From: JBBPYA01 sp038200385
GTDB taxonomy: Bacteria > Actinomycetota > Actinomycetes > Mycobacteriales > Geodermatophilaceae
Reading direction: 5' to 3'
DNA: 11,863 bases
NCBI GenBank assembly: GCA_038200385.1
Contig: JBBPYA010000353.1
Coordinates: 1-11,863 of the forward strand
Shown here: positions 1 to 6,800 of the stretch, piece after piece
How the letters are laid out: every line of letters starts with the position of its first letter
Position numbering within the stretch: position 1 is the stretch's first letter
Program-made: the position numbers and the translations under genes
Notes under the pieces: model-generated
Told to the model about the DNA's origin: nothing
The model's input: the letters and a program-made list of their open reading frames with translations, nothing else
Databases searched by the model: none

Positions 1-1289
1 AGGGCGTCGCCCAGGGTCATCGGGATCCGGTGGACCTCCTTGCCCTCGGCCAGCGCCTCGTAGATGTTGCGCTCCTCGGGCGGTCCGGGATCGAGGTTGC
101 GCTGGATGCCGTCGGCCATCGCCTTGATCAGCGCGGCCAGCGAGAGGTACGGGTTCACCGCGGAGTCCACGGAGCGGTACTCGAAGCGGTCCGGGGAGCT
201 GACCCGCAGCGCCGTGGTGCGGTTCTGGAAACCCCAGTCGGCGTACAGCGGCGCCCAGAACCCGGTGTCCCACAACCGCCGGTAGGAGTTCACCGTCGGC
301 GAGGTGATGCAGGTCAGGGCATCCAGGTGCTCCAGCACGCCGCCGATCGCGGCCAGGCCGAGCTTGCTGGGCATCCGCGGGTTGTCGCCCTCGGGCATGA
401 ACGCGTTCTCCTCGCCCTGCCACAGCGAGATGTTGTGGTGGCAGCCGTTGGCCGAGACCCCCATGAACGGCTTGGGCATGAAGCAGGGGAAGGCGTTGAA
501 CTCCCGGCCGACCTGCTTGCAGATCTGCCGGTACGTCGTCAGCCGGTCGGCGGTGAGCTCGGCCCGGTCGAACTGCCAGTTCAGCTCCAGCTGGCCGGGG
601 GCGTCCTCGTGGTCGCCCTGGATCATGTCCAGGCCCATCGCGGTGCTGTACTCCATCACCCGGTGGATCAGTGGCTGCAGCTCGGAGAACTGGTCGATGT
701 GGTAGCAGTAGGGCTTGGTCATGCCCTCGATCGACGGCGTGCCGTCCGGGTTCTGCTTGAGCCACATCATCTCCGGCTCGGTTCCGGCCCGCAGGTGCAT
801 GCCGGTCTCCTGCTCGAACTCCTTATGGATGCGCTTGAGGTTGCCGCGGCAGTCGGAGGTGAGGAACGCCCCGGGGTTCTCCTCCTCCTCCACGCCGCGG
901 AACAGGGTGCAGAACACCCGCGCCGTCTTGGGGTCCCACGGCAGGACGCAGAACGTCTCGACGTCGGGAATCCCGACCAGCTCCCGGGCCTCGGGGCCGT
1001 AGCCGATGTAGTCGCCGTGCCGGTCGGTGAACAGGTTCGCCGTGGAGCCGTAGACCAGCTGGAAGCCGCTGCGGGCGAACTTCTCCCAGTGCTTGGCCGG
1101 CGCGCCCTTGCCCATGATCCGGCCGGTGACCGAGGCGAACTGGTAGTAGATGTACTGGACGCCCTTCTCGTCGATCTCCCGGCGGACCCGGGCGACCTCG
1201 TCGGCCCGGCCGTCCGCAGCGACGAACCGCTCGATGTCGGTCCCGGTGTCGGTCCCGCTGTCGGTGCGCTTCTTCGTGTCGGCTCCCAC
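1..1289 (-). CDS. glnT: Type III-like glutamine synthetase / gamma-glutamylmethylamide synthetase, partial (3' end beyond left edge)
   Basis: ATP-dependent ligase of the glutamine synthetase superfamily. It joins ammonia or, in GmaS-type members, methylamine to the gamma-carboxyl of glutamate. Translating the minus strand from GTG 1289 gives 429 open codons that run off the window, so only the last few tens of residues appear to be missing. Visible motifs are the metal-binding GTEPEMMW (E171, E173), QGDHEDAPGQLELNW, the ATP-site NGCHHN (H284, H285), and NRTTALRVSS followed by DRFEYRSVDSAVNPYLSLAA. The length and these motifs match the family of Rhizobium GlnT and methylotroph GmaS better than the GlnA type. 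The GTG is supported by GAGG nine bases upstream; a second in-frame GTG at 1298 is possible. It diverges from the XRE-cupin regulator, next to a SoxBDAG-type complex. That context favours gamma-glutamylmethylamide synthesis from methylamine, which sequence alone cannot prove. Symbol glnT is used; gmaS is the alternative. Confidence 0.9.
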   Translation of the reverse strand, partial: MGADTKKRTDSGTDTGTDIERFVAADGRADEVARVRREIDEKGVQYIYYQFASVTGRIMGKGAPAKHWEKFARSGFQLVYGSTANLFTDRHGDYIGYGPEARELVGIPDVETFCVLPWDPKTARVFCTLFRGVEEEENPGAFLTSDCRGNLKRIHKEFEQETGMHLRAGTEPEMMWLKQNPDGTPSIEGMTKPYCYHIDQFSELQPLIHRVMEYSTAMGLDMIQGDHEDAPGQLELNWQFDRAELTADRLTTYRQICKQVGREFNAFPCFMPKPFMGVSANGCHHNISLWQGEENAFMPEGDNPRMPSKLGLAAIGGVLEHLDALTCITSPTVNSYRRLWDTGFWAPLYADWGFQNRTTALRVSSPDRFEYRSVDSAVNPYLSLAALIKAMADGIQRNLDPGPPEERNIYEALAEGKEVHRIPMTLGDA

Positions 1290-1340
1290 GAAAACCACCC
1301 TCGTCTCGTTCGGCTGCCCGGTACGGTCGAATCCACGGAC

Positions 1341-1369
1341 AGTAAACTCGGTATCGTGTGATGAGACAA
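1341..1369 (-). promoter_or_regulatory. Candidate promoter of the glutamine synthetase gene
   Basis: Read on the minus strand, TTGTCT (1369-1364) and TTTACT (1346-1341) are separated by exactly 17 bases and lie about 50 bp upstream of the GTG at 1289. This fits a sigma-70-like -35/-10 pair in an actinobacterium. It is a pattern match only. The -10 box overlaps ACTGTCCGTGGA (minus strand, 1343-1332), which weakly resembles the palindrome arm found before the acyl-CoA-dehydrogenase-like gene. Confidence 0.35.
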
Positions 1370-1393
1370 TGGCTTGCGCCGGGGTTATTCGGT

Positions 1394-1409
1394 CCATCGG
1401 CTACCATCG
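1394..1409. repeat. Direct repeat CCATCG-N4-CCATCG upstream of the regulator gene
   Basis: Two copies of CCATCG start at 1394 and 1404, ten bases apart (one helical turn), 35-50 bp before the regulator start codon. Such phasing is seen in regulator-binding sites, but a 6-bp repeat can arise by chance. Confidence 0.2.
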
Positions 1410-1443
1410 CGTCACATCAGCCCGTGCCCGGAGCCCAGGTGAC

Positions 1444-2082
1444 ATGAGCGTGCTGCAGCCGGCGTCAGAGGAGCACAGTCTGGATGCCGGGCGGCCGGCC
1501 GACGGGCTGGAGGAGTCGCTCGCGGCGGTCATCGCCGAGCGGGTCCGGGAGTTCCGGTTGCGGCACGGCTGGACCGTCGGGCGGTTGGCCGAGTTGTGCG
1601 GGCTGTCCAAGGGGATGCTGTCCAAGATCGAGAACGCGCAGACCTCACCGAGCCTGTCCACCCTGGCCCGGCTGTCCGAGGCGCTGGCGGTGCCGGTGAC
1701 CGCGTTCTTCCGCGGGCTGTCCGAGGAGCAGGACGTCATCGTCGTCAAGGCCGGCTCGGGTCTGGACATCCAGCACCGCAACTCCGGTGCCGGCCACCGC
1801 TACCAGATCCTCGGCACGATGCGGGCCCCGCACGACAACCTCGAGCCGATGCTCGTGACACTGACCGAGCGCACCGACGCCTTCCCGCTGTACCAGCACG
1901 CCGGCACCGAGTTCATCTTCATGATCTCCGGCCGGATGGAGTACTCCTGCGGGTCCGGCCGGTTCGTGCTGGAGCCGGGGGACGCCATCCAGTTCGTCGG
2001 CGAGGTGATGCACGGCCCCAGCGAGTTGATCTCGTTGCCGATCCAGTTCCTGGCCATCAAGTCACTGGGGGCCCGCGGATGA
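1444..2082 (+). CDS. XRE-family transcriptional regulator with C-terminal cupin domain
   Basis: A 212-residue DNA-binding regulator that probably senses a small ligand of the neighbouring pathway. Residues about 33-90 form an XRE/Cro-type helix-turn-helix: RVREFRLRHGWTVGRLAELC, then GLSKGMLSKIENAQTSPSLS, then a hydrophobic tail ending VPVTAFF. Residues about 135-205 form a single cupin barrel, with an H-x-G-x-E cluster in QHAGTEFIFMISG and a second motif PGDAIQFVGEVMHGP. The order HTH-linker-cupin and the length are typical of the SutR/PuuR-like XRE-cupin group. I chose ATG 1444 because the reading frame further upstream runs into the divergent promoter region and has no ribosome site. The site before ATG 1444 (AGGTGA) is weak and close, so GTG 1450 is an alternative. 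It lies between the divergent synthetase gene and the sox-like operon, so it likely controls one or both. The ligand and the sign of control are unknown. Confidence 0.9.
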   Translation: MSVLQPASEEHSLDAGRPADGLEESLAAVIAERVREFRLRHGWTVGRLAELCGLSKGMLSKIENAQTSPSLSTLARLSEALAVPVTAFFRGLSEEQDVIVVKAGSGLDIQHRNSGAGHRYQILGTMRAPHDNLEPMLVTLTERTDAFPLYQHAGTEFIFMISGRMEYSCGSGRFVLEPGDAIQFVGEVMHGPSELISLPIQFLAIKSLGARG

Positions 2083-2118
2083 CAGCGGCGTCGGGGGATA
2101 CCGACCCGGGTTTATCAG

Positions 2119-2145
2119 CAGTGGACACCGTTCACTGGGAACAGT
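2119..2145. promoter_or_regulatory. Candidate operator: interlocked palindromes before the sox-like operon
   Basis: CAGTGGACACCGTTCACTG (2119-2137) is an inverted repeat with 5-bp arms CAGTG/CACTG. The right arm also pairs with the next CAGT (ACTG-GGAA-CAGT, 2134-2145). The site covers the proposed -35 element of the operon promoter. That is where a repressor, or an activator touching the polymerase, would bind. The XRE-cupin protein encoded immediately upstream is the obvious candidate binder, by inference. Related half-sites recur before the acyl-CoA-dehydrogenase-like gene. Confidence 0.4.
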
Positions 2146-2150
2146 AGGGT
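2122..2150 (+). promoter_or_regulatory. Candidate promoter of the sox-like operon
   Basis: TGGACA (2122-2127) matches five of six bases of the -35 consensus. After a 17-base spacer comes TAGGGT (2145-2150), which fits the TAGnnT form common for actinobacterial -10 boxes. The predicted transcription start would leave a leader of about 55-60 bases before the GTG at 2215. Pattern-based; no transcript data. Confidence 0.4.
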
Positions 2151-2201
2151 CTGCGGCACCGAGACGGGCCGGGCGGACGACCCCGCCCGCGTTGCGGCGG
2201 T

Positions 2202-2207
2202 AGGAGG
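2202..2207 (+). promoter_or_regulatory. Ribosome binding site fixing the SoxB-like start
   Basis: AGGAGG lies seven bases before the GTG at 2215. It supports that GTG as the true start even though it adds a long glycine-rich leader to the protein. Confidence 0.75.
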
Positions 2208-2214
2208 CGACGGC

Positions 2215-3567
2215 GTGAGCGCTGGTAACGGTGCGATCGGCAACGGCAGTAGCAATGGGCACCCCGGCAACGGGCACCGCCCCGGGAACGGAAGCGGCCC
2301 GGCCGGACGGAGTACCCGCACCACCGGCTACTCCGCGTTCAGCCTGCTGCGGCACGGTCTGACCAAGTCCGCGTGGCCCCGCGCGTGGCGCGAGCACGAC
2401 CTGCAGCGCAGCTACGACGTGGTGATCGTCGGCGGCGGCATCCACGGCCTGGCCACCGCGTACTACCTGGCACGCAACCACGGCATCCACAACGTCGCGG
2501 TCCTGGACCGGGCCTACCTCGGCGGCGGCGGATCCGGGCGCAACACCGCCATCCTGCGCTCGAACTACCTCACCCCCGAGGGTGTCCGGTTCTACGACCG
2601 CTCGCTGGAGCTGTACCGCCACCTGGCCGCGGACCTGAACTTCAACGTGATGTTCTCCCGGCGCGGACACCTCACGCTGGCCCACAACGACGCCTCGCTT
2701 CGGACCATGCGGTGGCGGGCCGAGGTGAACAAGCTGCAGGGTGTCGACTCCGAGGTCATCGACCCAGGCCAGATCGCCGAGCTGGTGCCCTACCTGGATA
2801 CCTCCGACACCGTGCGGTACCCGATCCTGGGCGCGCTGTACCACCCGCCGGGCGGGATCGTCCGACACGACGCCGTGGTGTGGGGCTACGCCCGGGCCGC
2901 GGACCGGCTGGGTGTGCACCTGCACCAGCAGACCGAGGTCACCGGCATCGACGTAGTGGACGGCCAGGTCCGCGGTGTACGCACCAACCGCGGTGACATC
3001 GCCACGCCCATCGTCGTGAACTGCACCGCCGGCTGGTCCACGTTGGTCTCCGACCTGGCGGGGGTGTCCATGCCCGTGCAGACCTTCCCGCTGCAGGCCG
3101 CCGTCACCGAACCGGTCCGGCCGTTCCTGGACGCCGTCGTCGTCTCCGGGACCCTCCACGTGTACGTCAGCCAGACCGACCGTGGCGAGCTGGTCTTCGG
3201 CGCCAGCGTGGACCCGTTCACGTCGTACTCCATGCGCGGGTCCCTGGACTTCGTGGAGGGGCTGGCCGCGCACGTGCTGGAACTCATGCCGGCGCTGTCC
3301 AAGATGCGCCTGCTGCGGCAGTGGTCGGGGCTGTGCGACATGACGCCGGACTACTCCCCGATCATGGGGACGACGCCGGTCGAGGGCTTCTACGTCGACG
3401 TCGGGTGGGGGACCTACGGGTTCAAGGCCGGCCCGGTGTCCGGCGAGGCGATGGCGGAGGCGATCGCCACCCGGGCCACGCCGGAGATCATCGCCGCGTT
3501 CGGGCTCGACCGGTTCGGGCGCGGGGATCTGGTGGGCGAGAAGGGTGCCGCGGCCGTCGGTCACTGA
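2215..3567 (+). CDS. soxB: SoxB-like beta subunit of a sarcosine oxidase / N-methylglutamate dehydrogenase complex
   Basis: Flavin-dependent amine dehydrogenase subunit of 450 residues. In the family it oxidises an N-methylated amino acid and passes the methylene group to THF on the alpha subunit. The sequence shows the FAD-binding GGGIHG (73-78) after YDVVIV, then GRNTAILRSNYL and GGIVRHDAVVWGYARAA. His218 in the RHD motif matches the position of the covalent-FMN histidine of heterotetrameric sarcosine oxidases (His173 in the best-studied enzymes) once the leader is discounted. The C-terminal part, with DMTPDYSPIMG and VGWGTYGFKAGPVSGEAMAE, is typical of the DAO/SoxB fold. The first ~36 residues are a Gly/Asn/Ser/Pro-rich tail absent from standard SoxB, which begins near the YSAFSLLRHGL segment. 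The gene heads the operon. The substrate could be sarcosine, dimethylglycine or N-methylglutamate (MgdA). The neighbouring GlnT-type synthetase favours the last. Confidence 0.92.
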   Translation: MSAGNGAIGNGSSNGHPGNGHRPGNGSGPAGRSTRTTGYSAFSLLRHGLTKSAWPRAWREHDLQRSYDVVIVGGGIHGLATAYYLARNHGIHNVAVLDRAYLGGGGSGRNTAILRSNYLTPEGVRFYDRSLELYRHLAADLNFNVMFSRRGHLTLAHNDASLRTMRWRAEVNKLQGVDSEVIDPGQIAELVPYLDTSDTVRYPILGALYHPPGGIVRHDAVVWGYARAADRLGVHLHQQTEVTGIDVVDGQVRGVRTNRGDIATPIVVNCTAGWSTLVSDLAGVSMPVQTFPLQAAVTEPVRPFLDAVVVSGTLHVYVSQTDRGELVFGASVDPFTSYSMRGSLDFVEGLAAHVLELMPALSKMRLLRQWSGLCDMTPDYSPIMGTTPVEGFYVDVGWGTYGFKAGPVSGEAMAEAIATRATPEIIAAFGLDRFGRGDLVGEKGAAAVGH

Positions 3568-3609
3568 CCGGCCGGCACCGACACCGCATTCACGAGGAGG
3601 ACAAGTCCG

Positions 3610-3861
3610 ATGATCCAGCTGCCGTGCCCGTGGTGCGGGCCGCGCAACGTGGCGGAGTTCCGCTATGCCGGTGAGGCGACCGCCCGTCCGGACCCGCGCA
3701 CCGCCGAACCGCAGCAGTGGCGGCAGTACCTCTACCACCGCCGCAACGCCTGCGGCTGGGTGCAGGAGAACTGGTACCACTCCGCCGGCTGCCGCAAGTA
3801 CATCCGGCTGGAGCGCGAGACCCTCACCAATCAGACGCGGCCCGCGGGAGCAGCGCGATGA
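3610..3861 (+). CDS. soxD: SoxD-like delta subunit (small zinc protein)
   Basis: An 83-residue structural subunit of the sarcosine oxidase / N-methylglutamate dehydrogenase complex. It carries no flavin; in the family it holds a zinc ion and helps assemble the tetramer. The four expected zinc ligands are visible as C6 and C9 in PCPWCGPRN, and H57 and C61 in WYHSAGCRKY. The family signature YLYHRRNACGWVQENWYH is also present. The start ATG is preceded by GAGGAGG with a nine-base spacer. It begins 42 bp after the SoxB-like gene, and its stop overlaps the next start (ATGA), which implies translational coupling to the SoxA-like protein. The short basic C-terminal tail (about 68-83) is unremarkable. 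Confidence 0.93.
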   Translation: MIQLPCPWCGPRNVAEFRYAGEATARPDPRTAEPQQWRQYLYHRRNACGWVQENWYHSAGCRKYIRLERETLTNQTRPAGAAR

Positions 3862-6800
3862 CCCAGCAGCAGGTCCGGACCACGACGACGAGCACCGGGT
3901 CGCACCGGCTGGACGTCCAGCCGGGTGAGCTGATCGACCGCAGCCGCGGTTTCACGTTCTCCTGGAACGGCCGGTCGGTCCCGGCCTTCGAGGGGGACAC
4001 GATCGTCTCGGCGGTGGCCGCCGCCGGCGAGCGGGTGTTCTCCCGCAGCTTCAAGTACCACCGCCCCCGCGGCCTGCTCACCGCCGATCACCACGACCCC
4101 GGAACGATCCTGCAGGTCGACGACGAGCCGAACGTCCGCGCCGGCCACCGTCGGGCCGCACCCGGGCTGTCGGTGTCCTCCCAGAACACCTGGCCGTCGC
4201 TGCGCTTCGACGTCAAGGCGGTCAACCAGCTGGCCGGGCGGTTCCTCGCCCCCGGCTTCTACTACAAGACGTTCATCAAGCCCGAACGGCTGTGGCCGGC
4301 CTACGAGAAGGTCCTGGCCCGCTTCGCGCACGCCGGCGTGATCTCACCGCAGACCGCGCACGACTACTACGACAAGCGCTACGCCCACCCCGACGTCCTC
4401 GTGGCCGGCGGCGGACCGGCCGGGATGACCGCCGCGCTCGCCGCGGCGGCCGCGGGAGCGCGGGTGCTCCTCGTGGACGAGCAGCACGAACTCGGCGGCC
4501 ACCTGCGGTGGGGCGACGAGGCCGACCTCGCCGTCCTGTCCGAGCTGCGTTCCGCCGTCGCGGCCAGCCCGACGATCGAGGTGCTGACGAACTCGGTCGC
4601 GCTCGCGCGCTACGACGAGAACTGGGTCGCGGTCGTGCAGCGCGACCTGCCCGGGATCCCGGAGCGGCTGATCAAGGCCCGGGTCGGGACGCTCGTGGTC
4701 GCTCCGGGCCTGATCGAGCGGCCCTACGTCTTCGCCGGGAACGACGTACCCGGGGTGATGCTGTCCACGGCGGTGCGCCGGCTGATCAACCTGTACGCCG
4801 TCCGCCCGGGCAGTCGCGCCGTCGTGCTTACCGCGAACGACGACGGCGACCGCGCCGTGCGGGACCTGCGCCGCGCCGGGGTCGAGGTGGCACACGTGGT
4901 CGACGCCCGCGAGGGCGGGGACGTGGTGCGGGTGCACGGGCGCTCCGGCGTCCGCGCGGTCGAGCTGCCCGGCGGCCGCAAGATCGAGGCCGACCTGTTC
5001 GTGACCGCCATCGGCTGGACCGCCCCGACGGCGCTGCTGAACATGTCCGGAGACCGCCCGGTGTACTCCCCGGAGGCCGCGCGGTTCCTGCCCGGCGACG
5101 GGCTGCCCCCGGAGGTGATGGCGGCCGGCGGGATTGCCGGCGACGGCGACCTGGACGCCCTGCGCGAGCACGCCGAGGCCGTCGGAACCAACGCGGCCAG
5201 GGACGCGCTGGACCGCCGACGCCGTACCCGGTCCGGCCTCCCGACCAGGGCGACCGACACCGGGACCGTCCCGGGGGGCTCCGGGGCGGCCCCTGCGGTC
5301 GAACCGGTCCCGGTCCCGACGCTGCCCGTGCGCAGCCACCCGGCGCTGTTCCGGGCGAGCACCCACGGCATGGTCGATTTCTCCGAGGACGTCTCGTCCT
5401 CCGACATCACCACCGCGGCCCGGGAGGGCTACGACTCCGCCGAGCTGGTCAAGCGCTACACCACCGCGACGATGGGCCCGGCCCAGGGCAAGCTCGAACT
5501 GGTCAACACCGTCGCCGTGCTCGCCGAGGCCACCGGCTCCACGATCGCCGCGACCGGGACCACCGTGTGGCGCCCGATGTACGTGCCGGTCACGCTCGGC
5601 GCGCTGGCCGGGCGGATCTTCGAACCGGTCCGCCGCTCGCCGATGCAGCCTTCGCACGACCGGCTCGGTGCCCGGCCCCTCGTCGCCGGCCAGTGGATCC
5701 GCCCGGACCACTACGGCGACCCGGCGGCCGAGGTCCGCGCGGTCCGCGAGCGGGTCGGCATCATCGACGTGACCCCGATCGGCAAGCTGGACCTGCGCGG
5801 TCCCGACGTGGCCCAGCTGCTCAACCTGCTGTACATCAACAAGTGGTCCAAGCTCGGCGTCGGACGGGTCCGCTACGGCGTGATGTGCGCCGAGGACGGC
5901 GTCGTACTCGACGACGGCGTGACCGGTCGACTCGGCGAGGACCACTACCTCATGTCGACGACGTCCTCCGGGGCGGCCTCGGTGTGGGAGTGGGTGGAGA
6001 ACTGGCTGCAGACCGAGCATCCGGACTGGCAGGTGCACGTCACCCCGGTCACGACGGCCTACGCGAGCATCAACGTCGCCGGCCCCCGGTCCCGGGAACT
6101 CGTCGGCCGGCTCGTCGAGGGCGTGGACCTGTCCGAGGACGCGTTCGGGTACATGAACGTGCGCACCGGCCGGATCGCCGGGGTGGACGACTGCGTGCTG
6201 TGGCGGATCGGCTTCACCGGTGAGCTGTCCTACGAGCTGCACGTCCCCGCGGGTTACGGCCTGCACGTCTGGGAGGCGCTGCTCGAGCACGGCCGGGATC
6301 TCGGGGTGAGCCCGTTCGGCGTGGAGGCACAGCGGATCCTCCGCCTGGAGAAGGGGCACCTCATCGTCGGCCAGGACACCGACGGGCTGACCAAGGCCTA
6401 CAGCGCGGGACTGGACTGGGCGATCAAGCTGGACAAGGACGACTTCGCTGGTCGCACCGAGCTGGTCTGGCAACAGGCCGACGGCGCCGGGCCGCGGCTG
6501 GTCGGGGTGCAGCCGGTCGACGGGTCGGTCGTACCGCCCGAGGCCAGTCAGATCGTGGGCGAGGGCTCGCGCATCCTCGGCCGGATCACCTCCAGCCGGA
6601 TGTCACCGACGCTGGGCCGGTCGATCTGCCTGGCCCAGGTCGACGCCGCCTTCGCCGCGCCGGGCACGCAGCTGACCGTGTACCTGCCCGACGGCCGCCG
6701 GATCGCCGCCCGGGTGACCGACCACCTGGCCCATGTCGATCCGGAGGGCGCCCGCCAGCGGGTCGAGGAGGGTGCCGCCCCGCAGCCGGCGCGCACCGCC

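Noticed and set aside
30..1361. Long plus-strand open frame of 443 codons
   Set aside because: It is antisense to the glutamine synthetase. The minus-strand frame has unmistakable family motifs, while the plus-strand product is a Val/Gly/Arg/Leu-rich shadow typical of GC-rich DNA.
1321..1443. GlnR-type nitrogen-regulator box upstream of the synthetase gene
   Set aside because: I looked for GTnAC-n6-GaAAC repeats in the divergent region and found only partial matches, too weak to call.
2170..2189. CGGGCG-N8-CGCCCG inverted repeat in the leader of the sox-like operon
   Set aside because: A 6-bp GC-only stem is expected by chance in such DNA, and it has no terminator or attenuator context.
2083..2214. 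Glycine or THF riboswitch before the sox-like operon
   Set aside because: Considered because the pathway yields amino acids and folate carriers. I cannot see the conserved glycine or THF aptamer cores in this short gap or in 10144-10336.
4344..6473. 709-codon minus-strand open frame opposite the SoxA-like gene
   Set aside because: Its composition (Gly, Arg, Asp, Val, His) is that of a third-position shadow. It has no recognisable domain, and the plus strand is clearly coding.
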